NCBI GenBank assembly: GCA_001051155.2
Contig: JYIP02000010.1
Location: 992,001 to 1,056,000 of the forward strand
Direction: 5' to 3'
DNA from: Chrysoporthe austroafricana
Taxonomy: Eukaryota > Ascomycota > Sordariomycetes > Diaporthales > Cryphonectriaceae
DNA: 64,000 nt
The notes under the pieces were generated by a model, which saw nothing but the letters and a program-made list of their open reading frames with translations, was not told where the DNA came from and did not search any database. The position numbers and the translations under genes are program-made. This document shows, in pieces, positions 11,201-22,075 of the stretch (position 1 is its first letter; every line of letters starts with the position of its first letter).

Positions 11201-13242
11201 CGCAGGAACTGGGCAGACTTGGCAAGCGACGCCCCAAAGACGGGGCGGTCCAGCATCTCGACGCCCATGCGCGCCCACTGGGCGCCCTGGCCCGTGAAGA
11301 CGAAGCCGATGCGCTTCGGACCAGCGCCGGCGCTGGTGTCTCTGGAGGCGCCCTCGCCCGGGCGGGCGGTCAGGTAGTCGCGGAGCTCTAACACGGTGTC
11401 TGCGACACAGGTGGCCCTCCAGGAGAGGCTGGATCGCGCCCCAGAGAGGGTGTGCGCCAGGTCGGCCAGGTAGCCGGGGCTCGACGCGGCCGGGCCGAGG
11501 CTGTCCAGGTGCTCGACCAGCGCCGCGGCATTGCGCTTGAAGCCGGCCTGGTCGTGGCTGCTGAAGGTAAAAAGCCGGGTCTTGCTGTGCGGCTTGTGCG
11601 GCCTGGCTACGAGGCCGCTCGCGTTGAGCAGCTTCGCGGTACCGTTGGCCATGGCGGCGGGGCCTGGGTTGAAGGCTTCCAGCACGACGTGGCCGTTCGT
11701 CCCGCCCATACCGAAGCCGTTGACGCTCACGCGCTTGGTTTGGGCGACGGGCCACGGGGTGAGCTCGGTGGGCACGGCCATATTCCACTCGTCAAAGGGT
11801 ATGGCCGGGTTGGGCTTGTGGAAGCGGACGTTTGGTGGGATCAGGCCGTGCTCCAGGGCCAGAACGCCCTTGATTATAGATGCTACGCCGGCAGCGGGCT
11901 CGAGATGGCCGATCTGGTTTGCGCAGTGTCAGCGTTGCGTTGGCTGTTGTATATGCAGCATTGGGGCCGGAAACAGCCTCACGTTGGGCTTCGCGCTTCC
12001 CATCCACAGCCTCCCCTTTCTCTTTCCGGACGCGCCCTTCCCGATGGTGGAATAGATGGCTTCGGCCTCGATTGGATCTCCAGCCTTGGTCCCGGTGCCG
12101 TGCGCCTCGACGTATTGAGTCGAGCCGAAGTCCAGCCCGTGAGATTCGTAGACGCGCCTGATGAGGGCCGCCTGGGCCTCGAGAGACGGCATCGTCACTG
12201 CAAACGAAACAAGAGGGGGTCGGGTCAGCACTGATCTTCCAATAATGCGTCAGCACGGGGGAAGCGGAACGGCTTACCGCCTTGTGTGTAGCCGTCCGAG
12301 TTGGCGCCTGTAGCCCGTATCACGGCGCGGATGCTGTCGCCGTCTGCGAGTGCCTTGTCGAGCCGCTTCAAAATGATGATGCCACAGCCCTCACCGCGAC
12401 CGTAGCCGGCGGCGCTCTCGTCAAAAGCCCTCGACTGGCCGGCCGGGCTGAGGAAAGACAAGTTGGCCAGGTGCGTGGTGAAGTCCGGCGTGAGCATGAG
12501 GCCGACGCCGCCCGTGATAGCCATGTCAGCCTCGCCCGACTTGATGCTCTGCACGGCCATGTGGGTGGCCATGAGGCTCGACGAGCATGCCGTCGCGATG
12601 GTGGCGCTGGGGCCGTGGATGTTGAGGAAGTGCGAGATGCGGTTGGAAATCATCTCCTCGCCCGTCCCGAGGAGGTGGTACTTTGGGTTCTGCATAAAGT
12701 CCCGTATGACGGCGTCGCGGTAGTCGCTCACCGCGGAGCCGATGTAGCACGTCGTCTGGGTGCCTCCAATGTCCTTTAGGCTGAGGTTGGCGTTCTCGAG
12801 CGCCTCGTACGTGACCTCCATGGCGATGCGCTGTTTAGGGTCCAAGGCGACGGCCTCGGCCGCCGTGATGTTAAAGAAGGCCGCATCGTAGACATACGGG
12901 TCTTCTTTGAGAAAGTGCCCGCCCTTGGTGGGAATGGTGTTGGTCCGGGACGTGTTGGGGTGGTAGAAGGCGTCAGAGTTCCATCTGCTCGACGTCGGGG
13001 AGTAGGCATCTGTATCATCGTGTCAGCCCAGGCACGGGTTGCCTCTAGGGGTCCTCGTCAGGGGTCCTCGTCAAGGGTCCCCGCCGAGGACTCTCGACGA
13101 TTCACGGCTGCGTCTTACTCCTGCCCTCCTTCAGCATGTCCCAGAACTTAGATGGGGTGCTGGCGTCGCCAGGGAAGCGGCACGCCAGACCCACGACCGC
13201 GATGGGTGTGTCGCTGGCCATCTTTGCAGAGGGAGAAGGCAT
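5300..13242 (-). CDS. Highly reducing polyketide synthase KS-AT-DH-(psi-MT)-ER-KR-ACP (2384 aa)
   Basis: Eight exons (13242-13119, 13009-12278, 12197-11983, 11913-9061, 8934-7745, 7682-7164, 7005-6351, 6166-5300) join in phase to 2384 codons; all seven introns are GT-AG. Domains in order: KS with TACSSS near residue 180 and EAHGTGT; AT with [11 protein letters not shown] near 640; DH with catalytic His in [15 protein letters not shown] near 970; a degenerate methyltransferase region from about 1300; ER with VNFKDVM and [13 protein letters not shown] with [17 protein letters not shown] with GVDSLVALE close to the C-terminus. Length and order match the reducing partners of benzenediol lactone pathways (Rdc5, Hpm8 and Zea2 type, from memory). 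It should build a reduced, unmethylated chain and pass it to the NR-PKS encoded divergently. Product chain length and reduction pattern cannot be read from sequence. Confidence 0.93.
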
Positions 13243-13988
13243 CTTGACAGCTCCTCTCCATGGACCGGAATGGCGTAGCGTCTTCTAGATGGTAGTCAGG
13301 ACAATGGATGAGATGAGACAGGCGAGCAGCTATTTAGACGTGTCTGAAAGGCCCAGCACATCCACACAGTATCCCGTCCCACTCCTGTGGCGGCGGATGG
13401 ATCAGAGTCATCGCATCCGCATTCCCGAGAAGCGCGAAGTTCGGGCACCAGACGCCTGTTTCAAGTTCAACCCACGGCCAGGGGCGAGGCTCCGTCCCAA
13501 GAGAGTGACGAAGCATAAGATAGGCTCGATATGCATGTCGTGTGCGCGCAAGCTTATCTCTGCATAGGGCAGCCTCACGCGAGATCCCGGTCGGGAATCC
13601 CACGAGGCGAGGTGGTCAGCTGACATCGGCAAAGCAGATGAGATATCGGGGAAACGGCGGAGCCTCAGCAAGAGCTGAGGACGCTTCGGGCACGGCGGTA
13701 GACTTACACTAGGAGAAGAATAGGGAATACCGCCAGATAGGCGCTGTATGTCAGTCGCTTGCCCGGAAAGGGCGTTGACAGCATGGGGAGGAGGAAAAGG
13801 GGGGGGGGGGTGCGCGGAAGGGCGAAAGAAAGCGGAGGGTGATATTAAATAATTAATCATTACAAAAGGGCGCAAAGACTCCCCCTTCTCCCGTACCTTA
13901 CCCTTTCTTACTTGTCCGTTGCATTCAGCGTGACGTGATTGTGGTGAGGCCTGTAGCGATGCATCGCACCCATGATCATCCAGCAACA
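13243..13988. promoter_or_regulatory. Shared divergent promoter of the HR-PKS and NR-PKS genes
   Basis: The 746 bp between the two PKS start codons must carry both promoters, which fits co-expression. Visible candidates for Zn2Cys6 binding are CCCGGTCGGG at 13586-13595 (CCG and CGG half sites around GT), and two similar CGG-rich sequences: TCGGGGAAACGGCGG near 13646 and TCGGGCACGGCGG near 13685. No AflR-type TCG-N5-CGA site was found by eye. A G run lies at about 13800-13810. The binding sites are inference. Confidence 0.45.
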
Positions 13989-16900
13989 ATGGGCCCAACT
14001 CACCCTCGTCCCAGCATCCTCCTCTTTGGGGACGTCACAGACGCATGGGTTGATGGCATGGACTATGTCTGCGGCCAGGCTTCCACAACGTCATGGCTCC
14101 AATCCTTCTTGCGGGACCTTTTCTCCGCCTTCACGGCCGAGGTGGGAGCAATGGACCGCTTCTTGCAGGAGAGCTTCGGGATCGGGGCTTGTTCCAGCTT
14201 CCAGGAGCTCGCCCAGAAATATCGCCATCTCGGCGACCAGGTCGGCATGGTACACGCCATGCTTCTTTACGCCGTGAGAGCGGCGCTGCTGTTGGAGTGC
14301 GTCCATGTCTCCTCCTCCCTGGCCTGGGTTCTGACTCGGACCATGTCTCTGCTCGCTTGCTGACATCGACCGCCCGAACGTGAAGGGCCGCGAGCCGCGA
14401 GCCGCTTTTGCTTAATCCAGGAGAGGGCAAGCCAGACTCGCACACGCACCTGATCGGCATCTCTGGCGGTCTATGGAACGCTGTTGCCGTGCCCACTTCC
14501 ACCAACTTCGCCAGCCTGTACGATGCCTGCATCGAAGCCGGTCGCGTGTACGCCCGGCTCTGCAGCCTGACGCTGGTCCGGTCAAGAGCCATGGAGGACC
14601 GCCCTGGAGTCTGGGGCTGGGCTGTCGTCGGCGTCGCGGCAGATGAGCTCGACAGGATATTGGAGCAGTTCCAAAACGCCATGGTATGGTGACCCTCCTC
14701 CCCGCGGGGCCCAAGTCCTTGTGTTGAAAGAGGGTATCCGATCATATACTGACCTGGGACGCACTATCAGGGCGTCCCCCCTTCCAAGAGGGTCAAGATT
14801 GCTATCACGGGAGACCGGTGGAGCACCATCATAGGACCGCCGTCGGTCCTGGAGCTCGTCTTCGCCCAGTGCTCCGAGCTGAAGAGGCTCCCAAAGAACG
14901 AGCTGGCTGGGATCCGCGCCATGCAGCACACCCTCGACGTCTCGGAGGCAGATATCGACTACGTCGTCGGGAACTCCCCTCTCTTGTCCACCCAGCTCCA
15001 CCCGGGATACAGGTTATGGGGCATGGCCGGGGACCACAACGAGGCCAGCATGAATGCCACCTACTCCAGCTGGGGCCACCTGCTGAGGGTTGCGGCGTTG
15101 CAGACCCTGTCGCAACGGTTGGATATTGTGCAGACCGTGGGCAAGCTAAGCGCCCATCTCGGGGCGTCACAGCATGTCGGCGTCAAGATGATGGGCCCTA
15201 GCGGCCACGCCGCGTACCTTGTCAGCGTTTTAAAGGCTGGTGCTAGCCACCACACTCCCGGCGCGCTGACAAGGCACGTGTCGGTCGATGATGGCCTCGC
15301 GGCCGCCGCCCAGCCGTCGAGCCACAGCGACGGTGTCCGAGAAGGCGCCATCGCCGTTGTGGGCATGTCGGGCAAAGGACCCGGCAGCGAGGACCTGGAC
15401 GAGTTGTGGGACGTGATCGCAACCGGCAAAGACTGCCACCAGGAGATTCCCACCGACCGCTTCGACCTCGACGAGTACTACTGTGCCAACAAGCACAGCC
15501 CCGGAGGCCCGGGCAGGTGCACCATGAGCTGCCGGCACGGGTGCTTCGTCAAGAACCCGGGCCACTTCGACGCCAAGTTCTTCCACATCTCGCCGCGCGA
15601 GGCCCTGTTGATGGACCCGGGCCACCGGCTGTTCCTGATGAACGCGTACGAGGCCCTCGAGGCGTCTGGGTACTCGGCCGGCCAGACCAGGACGACGGAC
15701 CCCAACAAGATGGCCGTCTTCTTCGCCCAGAGCGCGGACGACTGGCACAAGGTCAGCCACCACGCCCTGGGCTGCGACGCGTACACGATGCAGAGCATCC
15801 AGCGCGCCTTCGGCCCCGGCCGGCTGGCCTTCCAGATGAAGTGGGAGGGGCCGACATACGCACTGGACTCTGCGTGTGCGGGCGCAACTTCGTGCATCCA
15901 CCTCGCCTGCATGAGCCTGCTCTCACGGGACGTCGACATGGCCGTTGCAGGAGCTACGAACGTGCTGTCGGACCCCCACTCCTTCACCATCCTCAGCAAG
16001 GCCGGCGTCCTGTCCGAGACGGGGAATTGCAAGACGTACCGCGACGACGCCGACGGCTATTGCCGCGCAGACTTCAGCGGCGCCGTCGTTCTCAAGCGGC
16101 TCGAGGACGCCATCGCCCACAACGACAAGATCCTGGCCGTCATCGCATCGTCGGCCAGAAATCACTCCGGCAACTCGACGTCCATCACGACGTCGGACGC
16201 CAATGCCCAAGAGCGGCTGTTCCACAAAGTCCTCCGGAACGCGCGCCTCGGCCCTGGGGATGTCTCGTACGTTGAGATGCATGGAACGGGGACCCAGGTC
16301 GGGGACAAGGCTGAAATGGGCGCGGTTTCCAAGGTCTTTTCACCAAGACCCGACGGGCAGCCTCTGCCAGTAGGAGCCATCAAGGCCAACATCGGCCACA
16401 GTGAAGCAGTGAGTAGTAGATATCCCTTGTCTTGCGGTTGTTGGAGGCCTTCCCGGGTAGACGCTGACCTGTGGACCATATATAAGGCTGCCGGAATGTC
16501 CTCGGTGCTTAAGAGCATTCTCATGCTTCAAAAGGGCATTCTACCCCCTCAGGCGGGCATGCCACACAGCATGAATCCCAACGTGCTGAAGTTTCTGCAA
16601 GACGATAGCAGCATTGTGATTCCCACAGAGCCAGCCGAGTTCATACGGGTGGCTGACAAGCCGAGACGCATTCTCGTCAACAACTTCGACGCGGCGGCAA
16701 GTTTCCTCCCTCCTCTCCCGCGCGATGGCCCCGTGATCGTCACGTCACGCTGACCGTAGATACCTCATCTCCAGGGCGGCAACGCATGCGTACTCCTCGA
16801 AGAATACAAGCAAGATCCGGCCAGACAGAGGCGAAGGGGAGCCGACGCCCGATCGACCCACGTCATCACGACCTCGGCCAGGACGCCGTCGTCGCACCTC

Positions 16901-19900
16901 GCCAATATGCGTCGACTCGCCGGGTGGCTCCGGGCAAATCCCAACGCCCGGATCCAGGACATCGCCTACACGACCACAGCTCGGAGAGTACACCACCCCA
17001 TCCGGTTCGCGTTGGCCGCATCCACAGCGCAAGAGGCCGTTTCCAAGCTCGAGGCCGAGATCGAGCGCGCCGGCTCCGGCGCCGCCAAATCCGCACCCGC
17101 CGATGTCGTCTTCGTCTTCACCGGCCAGGGCTCCCACTACGCGGGCATGGGCGTCGAGCTGTACAGCACGAGCCCCGTGTTCCGTAAGACGGTCGACTTG
17201 TGCGTCGCGCTCTGTGCCGCCAGCGGGTTCCCGCCCTTCCTGGACATCATCACCGACAGCGCCGTCGACGTATCGTCCGCGCAGAAGAACGCTGCGCAGG
17301 TCCAGCTCGCCGTGGTCACGCTGGAGATCGCCCTCACTGCCTTCTGGCGGTCCACCGGCATAGAGCCCGCCATAGTTATGGGCCACAGCCTAGGAGAGTA
17401 CGCCGCGCTGCATGCTGCCGGGGTGCTGTCGCTGGCCGACACGCTGTACCTTGTTGGCCAGCGCGCCCGGCTGCTCCTGGAGCGATGCGAGCCTGGCTCC
17501 TGCGCCATGCTCTCGGTGTCTGCTTCGGTGGAAACTGTGCGAGACCACCTCGTCCGGCTCGGGGACTCTTCCTGTGGCGTCGCATGCATCAACAGCCCCA
17601 GCGCCACCGTCATCAGCGGGACGACCGAGGACTTGGAACGGATCCAGGCAGACATAACGGCTCAGGACGCAAGGGCGCGCACCAAGATGCTGTCCGTCCC
17701 GTTCGCATTCCACTCGTTCCAGATGGATGCCATACTGCACGACTACAGGGCCCTAGCAAGCGGCGTGACCTATCAGACGCCCAAGGTTCCCGTGGCGTCG
17801 ACGCTGCTCGGATCCCTAGTCGACGGGCCGGGCGTCTTCAGCGAGGAATACCTCGTCCAGCAAACGCGCCAGGCGGTCGACTTCTGCGGCGGCCTCGGCG
17901 CCGTTAAGATGGCGCTCAAGGACCCGGTCTGGCTTGAGATCGGCCCAGGGCCGGTCTGCACCTCGTTCGTGCGCGCCACGCTCTCCCCGCCGCCGGCCAA
18001 GATTCATCACACCATCGATGGAAACACTAGCAACTGGGCGTCCATTTCCAAGAGCCTCGCAGCGGCGTACACGGACGGTGCCGACGTGGACTGGCTCGCA
18101 CTGCATGCACCGTACGAGAGCAACCTCGAGCTGTTGCCGCTCCCGACCTATGCGTGGGACGTCAAGGACTACTGGATCACCCACACCGACAGGAACAGCG
18201 CGCTGGTCCCCGCCAGGACCCAGGCCGCAGCCCAACCCGAGCCCTTCCTCGCCACGACCGCGCAGTATCTCGTCGAGAAGGCTCTCTCTCCTAAGGTTCA
18301 GGCTACTTTCCGGGCCGGCCTCTCGGATCACGGCTTCCTGGGCCTTATCGACGGCCACAAGATGCAGCACGTCGGCCTTGCTTCGGGGAGCGTCTTTAGC
18401 GACGCTGCCGCGACGGTGGCCAAGTATGCGCTCGAGCAGGGCGGCAGGAAGGGCGTGACGGCGGCCCACCTGACGTTCCACGACCCTGAGCTCCTCGCTC
18501 CCCTGACCCGGGACCTTGTCGGCATAGATGGCGAGCTGCTCTCCACGGCCACCATGGAGAGCGCGTCTGCCAACGCCGTCCTAGTCACGTTCAAGGCCAC
18601 GTCCAAGCGCGGAGAGTCCCACGATCTCGGGTCGATGAGAGTCAGGTATCGCGACCCCGAGAAGGCCCAGGCCGACTTGGACCGCGTGTCGTTCTTCATC
18701 AAGGACAGGATGGAACAGCGGATCCGGCTTTCCAAGGAGGGTTCGGGCCACAGGATCCAGCCCGACGTCTTCTTCGCGCTCTTCGCCAACGCCGTCGAGT
18801 TCTCCCCCGACTTCCGGGGCGTCCAGGAAGCGTACGTGGCCAGCGACTTCCAAGAGGCCGCCGCAACGATTGTTCTGCGGCCTGACCCGGCGGGCACCCG
18901 TTTCACGTCCTCGCCGTACTGGGGCGAGGCCCTGCTGCACCTGGCGGGGTTTATGGTGAACGGGAACCCAAGCAAGTCGCCGCAGTCGACATTTGTCGTC
19001 ATGGGCTACGACAGCGTCGAGCAGCTGGCCGCCGTCGAGCCTGGCAAGCAGTACCTGACGTACACGCGCATCTCGCGGTGGGAAAAGGACACGGCCTTCT
19101 GCGCTGGTTACGTCTTCGACCCGCAGACGTCTAAGATCGTCATGCAGGCCGTCGACTTGCGCTACCAGGAGTTCAAGACGGCCACCTGGCGCCATATCCT
19201 CGACGGGCCACAGGCTGCAGGACCCCAGCATGGGGCTACCGCCCTGCCAGCCCAGCAGTCGGCTACGAAGGGAACCAAAGCCAAGATCCGCGGCGACCAG
19301 TCTCCTGACTTGACCGCGGCGCCGGTGGAACAGCGGGCGCAGGACGGCGATGGGGCTCAAGGCACGGGTGACTTCCAGATTATCGTGGACAGCCTCGCCA
19401 CGGCGACCGGAAGCGACCCTTCCGAGTTTACAGACGATATGCTGATAGCCGACGTCGGCGTCGATTCGATCATGGCCATCGAGGTCGTTGCCGCCGTCAA
19501 GGAGTTGGGCGTCGACCTGCCCGCCGCGTTTGTCTTTGATTATCCCACAATCGGCGACCTCCGTCGCGCGTTTGGCGGGCAAGACGCCGAGGCTCCCGAA
19601 GACGGTGTCAGCGCGCCGCCGCCTTCCAGCGAAGATGGGGATGTCCTGTCCCCGACGCCCGATGAGGACTTTGCTCCTGTCTCGGTACCGGAATCCGTCT
19701 CCTCCTTCTCTTCCCCGGCCTCAAGCGTGATCCACGTCGAAAAGGAGCCAGCAACTCCCGCACCGGAGGCGGACGACGACACGTCACCGCCTCCCAGTGT
19801 CAGGATCACGCTGCTGCAGGGCCGCCCGAGCGCCGGCAAGACGCCGCTGTACATGATGGCCGACGGCACCGGCACTGTCGCGTCCTACCTCCACCTGCGG

Positions 19901-20671
19901 CCCTTCAAGTCCAAGCAGGCCGTCTACGGCATCGACTCGCCCTATTTCCGCTGCCCGTCCCGAATGACCAGCAAGGTCGGCATCGAGGACGTGGCCAGGC
20001 TGGTGGTGGACGCGCTGATTAAGGCGCAGGGCACGGGGCCCTTCCTGATCGGCGGCTACTCGGCCGGCTGCCTCGTCGCCTTCGAGGTCTCGCGCCAGCT
20101 GGCCGCCGCCGGGCGCACGGTCGACGGCCTCCTGCTGGTCGACATGTGCTGCCCGCGGTCGCGGCGGAGGGACCGGCACACGCTGCTCGCCGAGGACGAG
20201 TTCAGCTACGCCGTCTTCGAGGCTGCCGTCAACAGGGACGGCCTATGGAGCTCGCTCGGCTCCAGCCGCGACCACTTCCGCGCATTCCTCGTCGCCATGA
20301 ACGAGTACACCCCGGCGCCGATGACAGCCGCGGAGCGGCCCGGTAAGACGGCTGTCATCTGGGCTGAGCGGGGGCTGGTCAACCGCGTGTCAGACGACCC
20401 TGCGCTCATGCAGAAGCTGGCGGGCTCGGCGGTCCCTACCAGGCCGTACCCGGGCTTCATGGAGGATCCCAACCTGGGCACGTTTGCGTGCCTTGTACCA
20501 GACAAGGGCGGGATTGAGAACCTAGGCCCCAACGGCTGGGACAAGTACACCGGTGGAGACGTCATGGCCCTGTCTGTGGCCGGAGACCACTTTGAGCTGC
20601 CCATGCCCGGACACGTCCATCTTCTCCAGGCGCAGATGGAGAAGGCTCTTGCGTATTTTTCCTCGAGTTGA
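13989..20671 (+). CDS. Non-reducing polyketide synthase SAT-KS-AT-PT-ACP-TE (2116 aa)
   Basis: Five exons (13989-14296, 14386-14683, 14771-16408, 16487-16696, 16775-20671) join in phase to 2116 codons. The start at 13989 precedes the SAT motif ILLFGD. Domains: SAT with GISGG near residue 129 (Ser in place of the usual Cys); KS with DSACAG near 570 and EMHGTGT; AT with GHSLGEYAALHAAG near 1020; PT with His in LSDHGFLG near 1336 and Asp in EFSPDFRG near 1497; one ACP with GVDSIMAIE near 1716; an acidic, Pro/Ser-rich linker; TE with GGYSAG near 1914 and GDHFELPMPGH at the end. There is no methyltransferase or reductase domain. Architecture and length match Rdc1/Hpm3/Zea1-type synthases that extend a starter from an HR-PKS, fold it into a resorcylate-type ring and release it as a lactone. 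The intron at 16697-16774 appears to use a GC donor. Confidence 0.93.
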
Positions 20672-22075
20672 GATGTTTCGTCTTTTCTCCTTCGTGTAAC
20701 TAGACTGACTGAGTTGCATGCGACGTGGTCGCTAAAACCTGAACAGCGCGCCTGCGTAAGCGGCCCCGACTAGTTACGGTTAGGATCGTTCGAGCCACGG
20801 CTCACGTAATGTTGCAAGAGACATGATCTAGAGTACAGACGTATAGAGTTTACTAAGCAGAAAGGACAATTCAGTATGGATTAGATTTACTTAGATGCAG
20901 CGTGCATGTGTTTGCAACTTGTAGCAGTTGAGCAAAATACAGTAAAAGTCATGCTACGTAAATTAATATCTTCAACTCTTTCTGATCTTGCCCATGTGAG
21001 GAAGCAATGCCACCGAGCAGGGTATATTTCAAAAAAAAATATATATATAAAATTAAAAAAAAAAGGGGGGGGGGGAGGCCGGTGTTGGGTCGAACATGCG
21101 ACGACACCTGTCTTGCTGTTGTGTTCTTTCCTCCAACCCACCGCCATCTCTCTCCCTCACTCAACCGTTCACGTCGCTTGAAGCAGCCGCTGGCCTCTGT
21201 CGTTTGTAACTATGTAGTTATGCAACTTGAACCGTCAGCATCACCCCATTCCCGGCCTGGTGACCACAGGATTACATATACACGGCTTGCATAGCCTCCC
21301 CGAAGTTCGGGGATCCTTTGTCCGATTTGCCACTTGGCTGCCGAGAGCTGTAAGCCTTCCAACGGGCAAATCACCAAGTACGAAATTACCCAAGGGGTCC
21401 ATAACAAACTTTAGCAGCCCAAGGAAGGATGGAAGGATTCCCGGCGGAGGAACAGCAATTAGTAACCGGCCACAACGAAGCGAATCCCCATGCGTCCTTG
21501 CCTTGACGACGCTCACCGAACAGGGGGGGTAGATGGCGGCCGCCTTATCATCGGTGAGATCAATGAATCAGTCGCCCATATACGAGTAGGCGGCTGTTCC
21601 AAAGATCGCGGTGGCTTGCCGCCGCCCGCGACGCCCGGAGAAGCTGAAGCAGTTAGTGTCTTTCACAGACTTGTGTGTCTGGCCATGGAGAAGCCACCCA
21701 GCAGCCAGGGTGCTCACCTTCTGGCTCGCCGGCAGAAGTAAGTTCCCGAGATCGATGTCAGCCTAAGAGCTGCCATTACCATCATCGGGAAGCCCAGAGG
21801 ATTGCCATGTGGGAAATGGAGCTACGTCGGGGACAATGCTGTGGTCAATGCTCGTCCGACAAATGCGGTGGCGGGAAAAGCTCGAATTAGAAAAGTTGCA
21901 CGACAGGGCAGGCGCAGAGAGCTGATAGCCCAGACGTGGCGAGACATCTATCACGACGCTTGGCTTCTATATGTACACACGTAGAGCAAGGGCGTGTTTC
22001 GGGACCGCTGTGACCCACGACCGACTTCACTCATCACTGCTGAACAGCCGCGGCAGTGCGTAACGGATCGGAGCC
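20672..22075. other. Intergenic region between NR-PKS and monooxygenase
   Basis: Holds the 3' flank of the NR-PKS and the promoter of the monooxygenase. A purine-rich A/T then G run lies at about 21030-21077. No gene seen. Confidence 0.5.

Noticed and set aside
10984..12234. Plus-strand frames of 135-260 aa opposite the HR-PKS AT domain
   Set aside because: Antisense shadows without motifs; the minus-strand PKS exons carry the catalytic signatures.
13243..13988. AflR-type TCG-N5-CGA palindrome in the PKS promoter
   Set aside because: Scanned by eye and not found; only CGG-type candidates are reported.
15406..16275. 289-aa shifted frame over the NR-PKS KS domain
   Set aside because: Low-complexity Arg/Pro/Gly-rich product, shadow of the conserved KS frame.
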